This document shows positions 53,331 through 64,000 of a DNA stretch of 64,000 nucleotides, piece after piece. A model generated the notes under the pieces. That model worked only from the letters and a program-made list of their open reading frames with translations. It ran no database searches and was not told the DNA's origin. Made by a program: the position numbers and the translations under genes. The DNA is from Larimichthys crocea (taxonomy: Eukaryota; Chordata; Actinopteri; Sciaenidae): NCBI RefSeq assembly GCF_000972845.2, contig NC_040032.1, positions 7,995,771-8,059,770 of the forward strand, in the 5' to 3' direction. The number at the start of each line of letters is the position of its first letter. Position 1 is the first letter of the stretch.

Positions 53331-53905
53331 GTTCTCGGCAGCAGAACATTCAGAGTTTGGTTTCAGGTGGTTCTCCAGGTGCCGCGCTGACTCTCAGACC
53401 TGGACTCGTCAGCGTCAGCTGGTCTGTTGTGTCGGGTTTGTTCTCGCTGACCCACCTGGACAAACAAAGCTTGTAAAACGTGAACAAGGCTCAGTTTGAC
53501 GTGGGATTATCTTTGTACTGATCCAGTTAATCCGAGTAAAGATCGGACCCGGCTGTCTGCGCGCTGCTTATTGTTTTTATTCTTTGTTGTAACGAGTCTT
53601 CAAATATTGTTTCAGTTTCTCATTAAAACTTCGTTTGGCTGCAGATCCAGTTTGAATCCACGTCCAGCTGCTCCGTTCATCAACTGTCATCACGTTTTAT
53701 GATCAACGCCACGAGTCCACGATCAGAGATCGGGTCTGATCAGGTCTGATCGGGTCTGATCGGGTCAGAGATCGGGTCTGATCAGGTCTGTTTGGTCGTT
53801 CACACCTTCAGCAGGTGTTCGTGTCCCGCGGCGTCTTTTAGTTTGACCTGCTTCTTCTCGTCTCTGAGTCTCCACCAATCAGAGGAGAGTAAACCAGAGA
53901 GCGAC
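53331..53905. other. Intergenic DNA with short GATCGGGTCTGATCAG repeats
   Basis: No gene is seen. Repeats of GATCGGGTCTGATC lie near 53715-53790. Confidence 0.5.
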
Positions 53906-54515
53906 GAACCTCCTCGTCTCCTCTCCTCCTCCTCTCCTCCTCGTCTCCTCTCTTCCTCGTCTCCTCTCTTCCTCGTCTCCTCTCCTCCTCATCTCCTCTC
54001 TTCCTCGTCTCCTCTCCTCCTCGTCTCCTCTCCTCCTCGTCTCCTCTCCTCCTCATCTCCTCTCTTCCTCTCCTCTCTTCCTCTCCTCTCTTCCTCTCCT
54101 CTCCTCCTCGTCTCCTCTCTTCCTCTCCTCTCCTCCTCTCCTCTCTTCCTCTCCTCTCCTCCTCGTCTCCTCTCTTCTTCTCCTCCTCGTCTCCTCTCTT
54201 CCTCTCCTCTCCTCCTCTCCTCTCTTCCTCTCCTCTCCTCCTCGTCTCCTCTCTTCTTCTCCTCCTCGTCTCCTCTCTTCCTCTCCTCTCCTCCTCTCCT
54301 CTCTTCCTCTCCTCTCCTCCTCGTCTCCTCTCTTCTTCTCCTCCTCGTCTCCTCTCTTCCTCTCCTCTCCTCCTCTCCTCTCTTCCTCTCCTCTCCTCCT
54401 CGTCTCCTCTCTTCTTCTCCTCCTCATCTCCTCTCCTCCTCTCCTCTCTTCCTCTCCTCTCCTCCTCGTCTCCTCTCTTCTTCTCCTCCTCGTCTCCTCT
54501 CCTCCTCTCCTCATC
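53906..54515. repeat. CT-rich array (CTCCTCGTCTCCTCTCTTC)
   Basis: 0.6 kb of pyrimidine-rich repeat with a higher-order period near 58-60 bp in the middle. Open frames on both strands are low-complexity artefacts. Confidence 0.9.
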
Positions 54516-55090
54516 TCCTCTGAACCAAAACAAACCATGTGGTTCTGATCGTTTTGTGCCTTGGGCGGTTCTGTTGTGACCACGCCTGCAGAGCGTCAGC
54601 CGGGTCGGTTCTGTTCTGCAGTGAAACTTCAGCCTGGTTCTGTTTGTCCTGATTACAGCGTGGACACTGAGCTGTGGTCGAGATGTTCACCTCCACCTCC
54701 ACCTCCTCCTCCTCCTCCATCATGTGTTGATTATTCAGTAGAAACATGGCAACCCGTGAACAGACTGGGCGGGTTCTGGACTGTGACAGAACAGAACCAA
54801 GCTGGGCCGGGCGGGCTGAAGTGTTCAGACCCATTCGAAACTCGAGGACGGAGCATGTGGTTCTGATTGAACTTCATCTGGATCCAATACAGACGGGTAC
54901 AGAGAACGTGCAGTCTGAATGTAATGTGATTACTTAAAGTAACTGGATCAGAGCTGTCCCATTTAACTGAGCCAACACAAACAGGCGGCGCCCTCTGGTG
55001 GTGATGGTGGTGAGCACAGGTCACGTGTTTCCTCTGAGTTCATTTATTTTAAACCTGTAAAATATTAAAAAATATTTAATATGAAAAGAT

Positions 55091-55146
<56 letters not shown>

Positions 55147-56460
55147 GCGTGTGTGTGCTCTGTTGGTGTTGTGGTGTCGCCCTCTGGTGGTGATGCAGTG
55201 ACGTCACAGACAAAAGCAGAGTCACGTTTCAGTGAATCTTCATCTTCATCATCATCATCATCATCTTCGTCTTCTGTGATAGGACGAAAAACAGGAAGTG
55301 ACAAAACAACGTTTATGGTGATGACAGGTGAGCAGGAAGTCAGGTGACGTGATGTCAGAGGTCAGGGTGCCGTTTAATTTCCTCGTCCTCCATCTTTGTA
55401 GTTTTTTCTTCATGAAACATTGACGAACTCTTCAGCAGATTAAAGTGACGTTACGTAACGTGAACACAAACATCTGCAAACATTTACATCATCCTCCGTT
55501 TCCTGATAATCCCGCTCTGCATGGCGTGCTCTGTGACACGGCCTGGTGGCGTGGACGGTGACACGGCCTGGTGGCGTGCTCCGTGACACGGCTTGGTGGC
55601 GTGCTCCGTGACACGGCCCGGTGGCGTGCTCGGCATCGTGCTCGGCATCGTGCTCGGCATCGTGCTCGGCGGCGTGCTCGGCGGCGTGCAGCCTCTGGGG
55701 TCTGTAAACTGTCACGTTGTAATAAAGATCAGGACGTCCTGCAGCTGGCGGAGTGACTGCGCTCAGTCCAGAGACGGATTACAGACGTTTAATCCTGGAT
55801 CATCTCTGAGGAAGACCTCACTGCTGGTTGCCACGACAACTGGACGACGAAGAGTCGTGATGAAGAGTCTCTGACCGCGAACGAGCGGCGGCGCCTCATT
55901 CATCAATGAAGTCATTGACAGATTCAGTCTGACCTTTGACCTCCTGAGACGAAACAAAGACTTTATTTAGAATATTTCTGAAATCTTTAAACTCAGAGAT
56001 TAAAACATGGACAGATTAAATAATCCCCCATCGTAAACTCTGACCTCCATTTTGTTTTGAAAGAAACGCTGTAAATTTATTATATGTATATTTACTTTAC
56101 AAAGAAAAACGTTGGACATAAACATTTATTTAATGTTTAATTACAGATGATTACTGTCATAAAATAACTTTGTCATTTCTGACGTTAATGACAGCTTCTA
56201 CAGATAATTCTAATTTTACAGGAAACTACTAAAAATAAATCTGGAGTTTGAATGTGAAGACTTTAAACTGACAGGAAACGTGTTGAAACTAAACCACTGT
56301 AAAAAGTTTCTGATTTTATTTACACTGTTTGACTCTCACATGTTTTTATGACCTGGACGTCATGGAGCCGACCGAGGTTCAAACAGGGACCACCAACCCG
56401 GTTCTGGACCCGGTTCTGGTTCTGTGAGAACGCCTCAGATAGTTTGAACCAACATGAGTT
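54516..56460. other. Intergenic DNA with several small repeats, no gene seen
   Basis: The stretch contains a (CTC)n run near 54690-54718, a long (GT)n run at 55094-55158, a (CAT)n run near 55240-55264, and two adjoining minisatellites at about 55505-55690 (GGCGTGCTCCGTGACACGGC type, then GGCATCGTGCTC type). Positions 55960-56320 are AT-rich and include CACTGTAAAAA at 56295, the terminal sequence of the MITE at 12856; a partner end was not found. Confidence 0.5.
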
Positions 56461-56464
56461 CCTG

Positions 56465-56710
56465 TATGTTGCTGTGTGTTTTTGTTGTGTTGCTGTGTTG
56501 CTCTGTGTTCATGTTGTGTTGCTGTGTTGCTGTGTGTTCATGTTGTGTTGCTGTGTTGCTGTGTTGCTGTGTTGCTGTGTGTTCATGTTGTGTTGCTGTG
56601 TGTACATGTTGTGTTGCTGTGTTGCTGTGTGTTCATGTTGTGTTGCTGTGTTGCTGTGTGTTCATGTTGTGTTGCTGTGTTGCTGTGTGTTCATGTTGTG
56701 TTGCTGTATC
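56465..56710. repeat. GTTGCTGTGTTGCTGTGTGTTCATGT minisatellite
   Basis: About 240 bp of GTTGCTGT and GTGTTCATGT units. The repeat encodes Cys/Val/Leu-rich frames on the + strand that have no other support. Confidence 0.9.
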
Positions 56711-57002
56711 TGCTCAGAGGTCGTGGAGGTGAAGTCAGATTATTTCCCATCATCCTCTGTTAATCTGAACAAATGGAGCTTGGGCATAAATCCGTTTTTA
56801 AGAGATCATCAGGACAGAAAGTCGCTGATTGCTTCTCTGTTTGTCTCAGAGACTGAAGCTCGTCACGTCATCTGATTTTTAGTTTCACAAAGAGAGAATC
56901 GGTTTGAAGTGACGGCCGGATGCTTCATGGATCTTTATTAAAATAGCTCAGCCGGTTTGTTTCAGATGAACTGAACGCAGACGCAGAGGAAACATCTTCA
57001 CC

Positions 57003-57298
57003 ATGTTCGCCAGCCGAGGAGCGAGCGGAGGAGGCAAAGGAGGGAAGTACTCTGTGGAGGATCTGTACGGCTTCAGCAAGAAGCCCAAAGCTTCGTCCTC
57101 CTCGGGGAGCATCGTCACCAAATCTGGAGCCCGGAGCAGCAAGACCTCGGACCAGAGGACTGAGTCTGAGGCACTGGCCTCTCAGATCCTGGAGGCGGCC
57201 CATAGGCTGGTGGAGCGACGCCGGCTGGAGCTCTACCTGAGAGAATGTGGCCTCTCATTGGCCGAGTGTGAGGCCGAGCGCTCAGCGATGACTTACAG
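57003..57298 (+). CDS. First coding exon of an unidentified gene
   Basis: An ATG in good context (CACCATG at 56999-57005) opens 98 codons that end at TACAG followed by GTGAGG, a strong donor, in phase 2. The peptide begins MFASRGASGGGKGGKYSVED, is Gly/Ser/Lys-rich and probably disordered for about 55 residues. It then becomes a charged, likely helical segment (about 57-95) with ESEALASQILEAAHRLVE and RRRLELYLRE. There is no signal peptide or membrane segment. Codon use and composition look like real coding sequence and contrast with the simple repeats around it. I do not recognise the family. The next exon must lie beyond the 57.49-60.44 kb array; none was identified before 64000. Confidence 0.6.
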
Positions 57299-57489
57299 GT
57301 GAGGGGGGGGTTAAATCTTTATATTAGATATTTATATTTCTGAGAGTATCTGTGTATTTCTCATATTCTGAGAGTATCTGTGTATTTATATCTCTGAGGT
57401 GGACCGCAGACTTCGCTTAGTCTCTCTCAGCAGTGACCCAGAAAATCAAACTGAAACGTTTGATCAGATTGTTCAAATGTCTGACGTTA

Positions 57490-60445
57490 ATAAAGGAAAC
57501 ATAAAGGAAACATAAAGGAAGCATAAAGGAAGCATAAAGGAAACATAAAGGAAACGTAAAGGAAGCATAAAGGAAGCATAAAGGAAGCATGAAGGATACG
57601 TAAAGGAAGCGTAAAGGAAGCATAAAGGAAACGTAAAGGAAGCATAAAGGAAGCATAAAGGAAGCATAAAGGAAACGTAAAGGAAGCATAAAGGAAGCAT
57701 AAAGGAAACGTAAAGGAAGCATAAAGGAAGCATAAAGGAAACATAAAGGAAACGTAAAGGAAGCATAAAGGAAGCATAAAGGAAACATAAAGGAAACGTA
57801 AAGGAAGCATAAAGGAAACATAAAGGAAGCATAAAGGAAGCATAAAGGAAACATAAAGGAAACGTAAAGGAAGCATAAAGGAAGCATAAAGGAAACATAA
57901 AGGAAACATAAAGGAAGCATAAAGGAAGCATAAAGGAAGCATAAAGGAAACATAAAGGAAACGTAAAGGAAGCATAAAGGAAGCATAAAGGAAACATAAA
58001 GGAAACGTAAAGGAAGCATAAAGGAAACATAAAGGAAGCATAAAGGAAGCATAAAGGAAACATAAAGGAAACGTAAAGGAAGCATAAAGGAAGCATAAAG
58101 GAAACATAAAGGAAACGTAAAGGAAGCATAAAGGAAACATAAAGGAAGCATAAAGGAAGCATAAAGGAAACATAAAGGAAACGTAAAGGAAGCATAAAGG
58201 AAGCATAAAGGAAACATGAAGGAAACATGAAGGAAGCATGAAGGAAGCATAAAGGAAACATGAAGGAAACGTAAAGGAAGCATAAAGGAAGCATAAAGGA
58301 AACGTAAAGGAAGCATAAAGGAAACATAAAGGAAGCATAAAGGAAGCATAAAGGAAGCATAAAGGAAACATGAAGGAAACGTAAAGGAAGCATAAAGGAA
58401 GCATAAAGGAAACGTAAAGGAAGCATAAAGGAAGCATAAAGGAAGCGTAAAGGAAACGTAAAGGAAGCATAAAGGAAACATAAAGGAAGCATAAAGGAAG
58501 CATAAAGGAAACATAAAGGAAACGTAAAGGAAGCATAAAGGAAGCATAAAGGAAACATAAAGGAAACGTAAAGGAAGCATAAAGGAAACATAAAGGAAAC
58601 ATAAAGGAAACATAAAGGAAACGTAAAGGAAGCATAAAGGAAGCCTAAAGGAAACATAAAGGAAACGTAAAGGAAGCATAAAGGAAACATAAAGGAAGCA
58701 TAAAGGAAACATAAAGGAAACGTAAAGGAAGCATAAAGGAAGCATAAAGGAAACATAAAGGAAGCATAAAGGAAACATAAAGGAAGCATAAAGGAAGCAT
58801 AAAGGAAACATAAAGGAAACATAAAGGAAGCATAAAGGAAGCATAAAGGAAGCATAAAGGAAACATAAAGGAAACGTAAAGGAAGCATAAAGGAAACATG
58901 AAAGAAGCATAAAGGAAACATGAAGGAAGCGTAAAGGAAACATGAAGGAAACGTAAAGGAAGCATAAAGGAAACATAAAGGAAACGTAAAGGAAGCATAA
59001 AGGAAACATAAAGGAAGCATAAAGGAAGCATAAAGGAAACATAAAGGAAACGTAAAGGAAGCATAAAGGAAGCATAAAGGAAACGTAAAGGAAGCATAAA
59101 GGAAGCATAAAGGAAACATAAAGGAAACGTAAAGGAAGCATAAAGGAAACATAAAGGAAACATAAAGGAAACGTAAAGGAAGCATAAAGGAAGCATAAAG
59201 GAAACATGAAGGAAACATGAAGGAAGCATGTAGAAAGCATAAAGGAAACATGAAGGAAACGTAAAGGAAGCATAAAGGAAGCATAAAGGAAACGTAAAGG
59301 AAGCATAAAGGAAACATGAAGGAAGCATGAAGGAAACATGAAGGAAACATGAAGGAAGCATGAAGGAAACATGAAGGAAGCATGAAGAAAGCATAAAGGA
59401 AGCATAAAGGAAGCATAAAGGAAGCATAAAGGAAACATAAAGGAAGCATAAAGGAAACATGAAGGAAGCATAAAGGAAACATGAAGGAAGCATAAAGGAA
59501 GCATGAAGGATACGTAAAGGAAGCGTAAAGGAAGCATAAAGGAAGCGTAAAGGAAGCATAAAGGAAGCATAAAGGAAGCATAAAGGAAGCATAAAGGAAG
59601 CATAAAGGAAGCATAAAGGAAGCATAAAGGAAGCATAAAGGAAGCATAAAGGAAGCATAAAGGAAGCATAAAGGAAGCATAAAGGAAGCATAAAGGAAGC
59701 ATAAAGGAAGCATAAAGGAAGCATAAAGGAAGCATAAAGGAAGCATAAAGGAAGCATAAAGGAAGCATAAAGGAAGCATAAAGGAAGCATAAAGGAAGCA
59801 TAAAGGAAGCATAAAGGAAGCATAAAGGAAGCATAAAGGAAGCATAAAGGAAGCATAAAGGAAGCATAAAGGAAGCATAAAGGAAGCATAAAGGAAGCAT
59901 AAAGGAAGCATAAAGGAAGCATAAAGGAAGCATAAAGGAAGCATAAAGGAAGCATAAAGGAAGCATAAAGGAAGCATAAAGGAAGCATAAAGGAAGCATA
60001 AAGGAAGCATAAAGGAAACATAAAGGAAGCGTAAAGGAAGCATAAAGGAAGCATAAAGGAAGCATAAAGGAAGCATAAAGGAAACATGAAGGAAGCATAA
60101 AGGAAACATGAAGGAAGCATAAAGGAAACATAAAGGAAACATGAAGGAAGCATAAAGGAAGCATAAAGGAAGCGTAAAGGAAGCATAAAGGAAACATAAA
60201 GGAAGCATAAAGGAAGCATAAAGGAAGCATAAAGGAAACATAAAGGAAGCATAAAGGAAGCATAAAGGAAGCATAAAGGAAGCATAAAGGAAGCATAAAG
60301 GAAGCATAAAGGAAGCATGAAGGAAACATTGAGGAAGCACAAAGGAAGCATTGAGGAAACACAAAGGAAGCATTGAGGAAACACAAAGGAAACACAAAGG
60401 AAGCATTGAGGAAACACAAAGGAAGCATTGAGGAAGCATGAAGGA
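57490..60445. repeat. Giant 11-bp minisatellite (AGGAAGCATAA)
   Basis: Roughly 270 tandem copies of an 11-bp unit with variants AGGAAACATAA, AGGAAACGTAA, AGGAAGCGTAA and AGGAAGCATGA. The block from about 59548 to 60010 is pure AGGAAGCATAA (about 42 identical copies), while both flanks show mixed variants in recurring order. The last ~120 bp carry a divergent ATTGAGG/CACAAAGG form. No stop occurs in any - strand frame, producing spurious open frames of up to 1003 codons. Confidence 0.97.
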
Positions 60446-60572
60446 TATTTTTTGTTTGGATATTTTTAGATTAAATTTATTTTAAATGTTTCAAAGACAA
60501 ACATTTGTTCAGTGTTGCTTCATTTCTCATCATTTAAATAATTCAAACAGGTCTGATGAAGAACAGCTTTAT

Positions 60573-60607
<35 letters not shown>
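60573..60607. repeat. (GT)n microsatellite
   Basis: An uninterrupted dinucleotide run between the giant minisatellite and the next array. Confidence 0.9.
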
Positions 60608-60610
<3 letters not shown>

Positions 60611-60756
60611 AAATACACTCAGTGGAGTCTCCTCTAGGTGGCGGTGTGATGCCGTTTGAAGAGTCTCAGAAATGATTTATGTAAACAAACGTCTCATTTC
60701 TTTCATCTTTCATCAGTTTGTGTCCTCCTCACATGTTCACCCGTGTTCACCTGTGT

Positions 60757-61550
60757 CTCATGTTTTGTGTCTCATGTCTCATGTTTCATGTCTCATGTTT
60801 CATGTTTTGTGTCTCATGTTTCGTGTCTTGTGTCTCATGTTTCACGTCTTGTGTCTCATGTTTCATGTCTCATGTTTCGTGTCTTGTGTCTCGTGTTTCA
60901 TGTCTTGTCTCTCATGTTCCGTGTCTCATGTTTCATGTCTTGTGTCTCATGTTTCGTGTCTCATGTTTCATGTCTTGTGTCTCATGTTTCGTGTCTCATA
61001 TTTCGTGTCTTGTGTCTCGTGTTTCATGTCTTGTGTCTCATGTTTCGTGTCTCATGTTTCATGTCTTGTGTCTCATGTTTCGTGTCTCATATTTTGTGTC
61101 TTGTGTCTCGTGTTTCATGTCTTGTGTCTCATGTTTCGTGTCTTGTGTCTCATGTTTCGTGTCTTGTGTCTCATGTTTCATGTCTCATGTTTCATGTCTC
61201 GTGTTTCATGTCTCATGTTTTGTGTCTCATGTTTCATGTCTCGTGTTTCATGTCTCGTGTTTCATGTCTCATCTTTCATGTCTCATCTTTCATGTCTCGT
61301 GTCTCATGTCTCATGTTTCATGTCTCGTGTTTCATGTCTCATGTTTCGTGTCTCGTGTTTCATGTCTCATGTTTTGTGTCTCATGTTTCGTGTCTCGTGT
61401 TTCATGTCTCATGTTTTGTGTCTCATGTTTCGTGTCTCATGTTTCATGTCTCGCGTTTCGTGTCTCATGTTTCGTGTCTCATGTCTCATGTTTCGTATCT
61501 CGTGTTTCATGTCTCATGTTTTGTGTCTCATGTTTCGTGTCTCGTGTTTC
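60757..61550. repeat. 7/14-bp minisatellite (CATGTTTCGTGTCT), truncated by gap
   Basis: Units alternate between CATGTTT and CATGTCT with A/G variation at the second base. The array runs directly into the run of N, so its true length is unknown. Open frames over it are artefacts. Confidence 0.95.
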
Positions 61551-61810
61551 NNNNNNNNNNNNNNNNNNNNNNNNNNNNNNNNNNNNNNNNNNNNNNNNNN
61601 NNNNNNNNNNNNNNNNNNNNNNNNNNNNNNNNNNNNNNNNNNNNNNNNNNNNNNNNNNNNNNNNNNNNNNNNNNNNNNNNNNNNNNNNNNNNNNNNNNNN
61701 NNNNNNNNNNNNNNNNNNNNNNNNNNNNNNNNNNNNNNNNNNNNNNNNNNNNNNNNNNNNNNNNNNNNNNNNNNNNNNNNNNNNNNNNNNNNNNNNNNNN
61801 NNNNNNNNNN
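61551..61810. other. Assembly gap (260 N)
   Basis: 260 undetermined bases. The left side is minisatellite and the right side is LINE sequence. Confidence 1.
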
Positions 61811-64000
61811 AGTCCAGCCTTGAAGTAACAAATGCGTGGACTAGTTTTTCTGCATCCGCCTGAGACATGATGCGTCTGATTTTAGCGATGTTACGTAAGT
61901 GGAAGAATGCAGTCCTCGAAATTTGTTTTATGTGACGTTAAAGGACAAATCCTGATCAAAAACATCTCCAAGATTCTTTACAGTGGAGCTGGAGGCCAGG
62001 GTGATCCCATCTAAAGTAACTAAGTCTCTAGAAAGAGAGTTTCTGAGGTGTTTGGGTCCAATTACAAGAACTTCAGTTTGTCTGAATTTAACATCAGAAA
62101 ATTGTAGGTCATCCAACTTTTTATATCCTTAAGGCATGCTTGGAGTTTAGTTAACTGATTGGATTCATCAGGTTTGATCGATAAATATAATTGGGTGTCG
62201 TCAGCATAACAATGAAAATTGATAGAGTGATTCCTAATAATGTTCCCTAAAGGAAGCATATATAAACTGAACAGAAGCTGATTAGCTACAGCTTTCTCAA
62301 GTATCTTAGAGAAAGGGAAGGTTTGATATCGGTCTGTAGTTGGCTAAGACCTCTGGGTCTAGAGTAAAAAGAAAAAGTATAAGTATAAAGAAGGACTAAC
62401 TAGAGGTAAAACATCCTTGAGCAGCCTGGTTGGGATGGGGTCTAAGAGACAGGTTGATGGCTTAGATTACATATGTCAAACTCAAGGCCTGCAGGCCAGA
62501 TGTGGCCCGCCACTCATTTTATGTGGCCTGCGAGAGGTTAAAAGTTGTATGATTGTCTTAATACAAGTCTATGCTGTGTGCAAAGCATGCATTGACCATA
62601 AACTACATTTCCCATAATGCATGTCGATTATGTTACCTGCAAAATGACGGCTTCGTGCCACTAGATCGCAGTGTTTCCACATCAGTCAGCGATTTCCCAA
62701 CAAGTGTTATTGACAAATATTTCCAAGCGATATTTTTTTATTGCGACAATTGTTGGTTGTACCACAAGTTAATGTCATAACTTTTGTTTGATGATTTCTC
62801 TTTTCTTGAATAGTTCATTCATTGATTGATTAAGTAATATGGGTTTCTTAACTTGACAAAGACTTTAAAAAGATTTATGTTATGATAGCAGAGCAACAAG
62901 TTAACTTTTTTTTTTTACATCTATGCAAATGTATATGTAATATTTGGAACTTGAATAAGTAAAAAATACAGAGACAGTTATTTAACAACATTTTAATTTA
63001 TTGTATGCTACATTTAGCTACATTCATACTGTATTACAGTTACATCTGGCCCTTTGAGGGCAACTATTAGGCTAACGTGGCCCTCTGTGACAATGAGTTT
63101 GACACCCCTGGCTTAGATGAAGAAATTATTGAAGTTATTTGATGAAGGTCGATGGGAGAAAAACAGTCTAAATACATATCAGGTTTTACAGCTGTTTCCA
63201 AACTTGCTGTATCAGAATGCAGATCAATGTCTGTTGAGGGCAAGAGGTGATGGATTTTGTCTCTAATAGTTATAATCTTATCATTAAAGAAGCTCATGAA
63301 GTCATTGCTACTTAGACCTAAAGGAATAGATGGTTCAGTAGAGCTGTGATTCTCTGTTAGCCTGGCTACAGTGCTGAAGAGAAACCTGTGGTTGTTGTTA
63401 TTCTCCTCTATTAATGAAGAGTAGTAGGTTGCTCTGGCATTACGGAGAGCCTTCCTGTATGTTTTGAGATTATCTTGCCAGACTAGATGAGATTCTTCCA
63501 GTTTAGTGGCCATTTGTGTTCAGATTTACGTGCCTCTTGCTTTAATTTACGAGTCTGCTGGCTATACCATGGTGCTAGCCTTCTTTGTTTAATTGTCTTC
63601 TTTTTCAGAGGTGCAATAGAGTCTAGAGTTGTCCGTAATGAGCCTGTAATACTATCAACAAGATGGTCTATTTGTGAGGGGCTAAAGGAAGCAGACAAGT
63701 CCTCTGTTACAGTTAGACATGGCATTGAATTCAATGCTGAAGGAATCACTTCCTTAAATTTGGCTACAGCACTATCAGATAAACATCTGCTGTAGAAGCT
63801 TCTACACAAAGGCTTATAGTCCGGTAGTATGAACTCAAAGGTTATTAAAAAATGGTCAGACAGAAGAGGATTCTGTGGGAAGACTATTATATTATCAATT
63901 TCAATGCCATATGAAAGAACGAGATCAAGAGTGTGGTTCAGACAATGAGTCGGTTTATTTACACTTTGACAAAAGCCAATTGAGTCTAATAGAGAGATAA
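61811..64000 (-). mobile_element. Degraded L2/CR1-like LINE, interrupted by a hAT element
   Basis: Read on the - strand from 64000 downward, the fragments give the region upstream of the reverse transcriptase (APWYSQQTRKLKQEARKSEH, then LRNARATYYSSLIEE and a segment with FSPIDLHQITSIISSSKPGV), then short RT pieces near 62240-62400 that spell NYRPISNLPF with indels, then the catalytic region FHCYADDTQLYLS with the YADD box (about 62195), and SQADAEKLVHAFVTSRLD near 61815-61868 before the gap. An internal deletion joins the N-terminal RT part to the YADD part, and frameshifts are present, so the copy is dead. The family is inferred from these motifs. Confidence 0.8.
62468..63110. mobile_element. 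Non-autonomous hAT-like element nested in the LINE
   Basis: The 643-bp insert is flanked by an 8-bp direct repeat GCTTAGAT (62460-62467 and 63111-63118), the size expected for hAT. Its ends share TGTCAAACTCA in inverted orientation; the right end reads CAGGGGTGTCAAACTCA on the reverse strand, the left outer six bases differ. No transposase frame is present. The ends resemble the Charlie/Tip100-type elements known across vertebrates, whose ends contain GGCCAGATGTGGCCCG (here 62495-62510). Confidence 0.85.

Noticed and set aside
53838..54583. Arg/Glu-rich - strand and Ser/Leu-rich + strand open frames over 170 codons
   Set aside because: Low-complexity CT array without any conserved motif, start context or splice signals.
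57417..60428. A 1003-codon - strand open frame, with two others of 590 and 988 codons, rich in Phe, Leu, Tyr and Ala
   Set aside because: It is the 11-bp minisatellite read in three frames; all frames give the same periodic peptide, and there is no start context, splice site or domain.

Overview
The window is vertebrate, most likely teleost, genomic DNA. It has GT-AG introns, many of them around 100 bp to a few hundred bp, two recognisable vertebrate signalling genes, fish-style non-LTR and hAT elements, and a very heavy load of mini- and microsatellites (roughly a quarter of the sequence by eye). Nothing prokaryotic is present. The species cannot be named from the sequence alone.

Layout, all recognised genes on the + strand. 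(1) 450-11145: the 3' twenty coding exons of a DLG4/PSD-95 type membrane-associated guanylate kinase (three PDZ, SH3, guanylate-kinase-like domain). The initiator exon lies to the left of the window. (2) 11146-19694: 3' flank and intergenic DNA with a MITE-like element and several minisatellites, ending in the GC-rich 5' flank of the next gene. (3) 19695-49299: an EPHB4-type ephrin receptor tyrosine kinase. Exon 1 (signal peptide) is at 19695-19773 and the intact exons 2-17 lie at 42034-49299. The joined exons give exactly 985 codons plus stop, close to the 987 residues of human EPHB4. (4) 49300-57002: repeat-rich intergenic DNA. (5) 57003-57298: the first coding exon of an unidentified gene, followed by a 2.9-kb array of an 11-bp unit inside its putative first intron. 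(6) 61551-61810: an assembly gap. (7) 61811-64000: a degraded L2/CR1-like LINE on the - strand, broken by a 643-bp hAT-like element with an 8-bp target-site duplication.

The outstanding feature is between 22.1 and 38.06 kb. This stretch is a second, indel-riddled copy of 38.06-50.1 kb, with every ephb4 exon from 2 to 17 in order and with introns included. The exons of this copy total 3006 nt against 2879 nt in the intact copy; 14 of 16 are longer, and exons and introns look equally damaged. This resembles uncorrected long-read sequence left beside its corrected consensus, joined inside a low-complexity CT tract at about 38,062, rather than a real pseudogene. Minisatellites are longer in the noisy copy, so the polished copy may be collapsed at those repeats. 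A smaller 140-bp exact tandem duplication in the PDZ2 exon of dlg4 may be the same kind of artefact or a real slippage event.

I see no novel multi-gene system. The points of biological interest are the intron changes in ephb4, repeats that sit on splice sites, complementary GT/AC repeats flanking a dlg4 exon, and the unknown gene at 57 kb.
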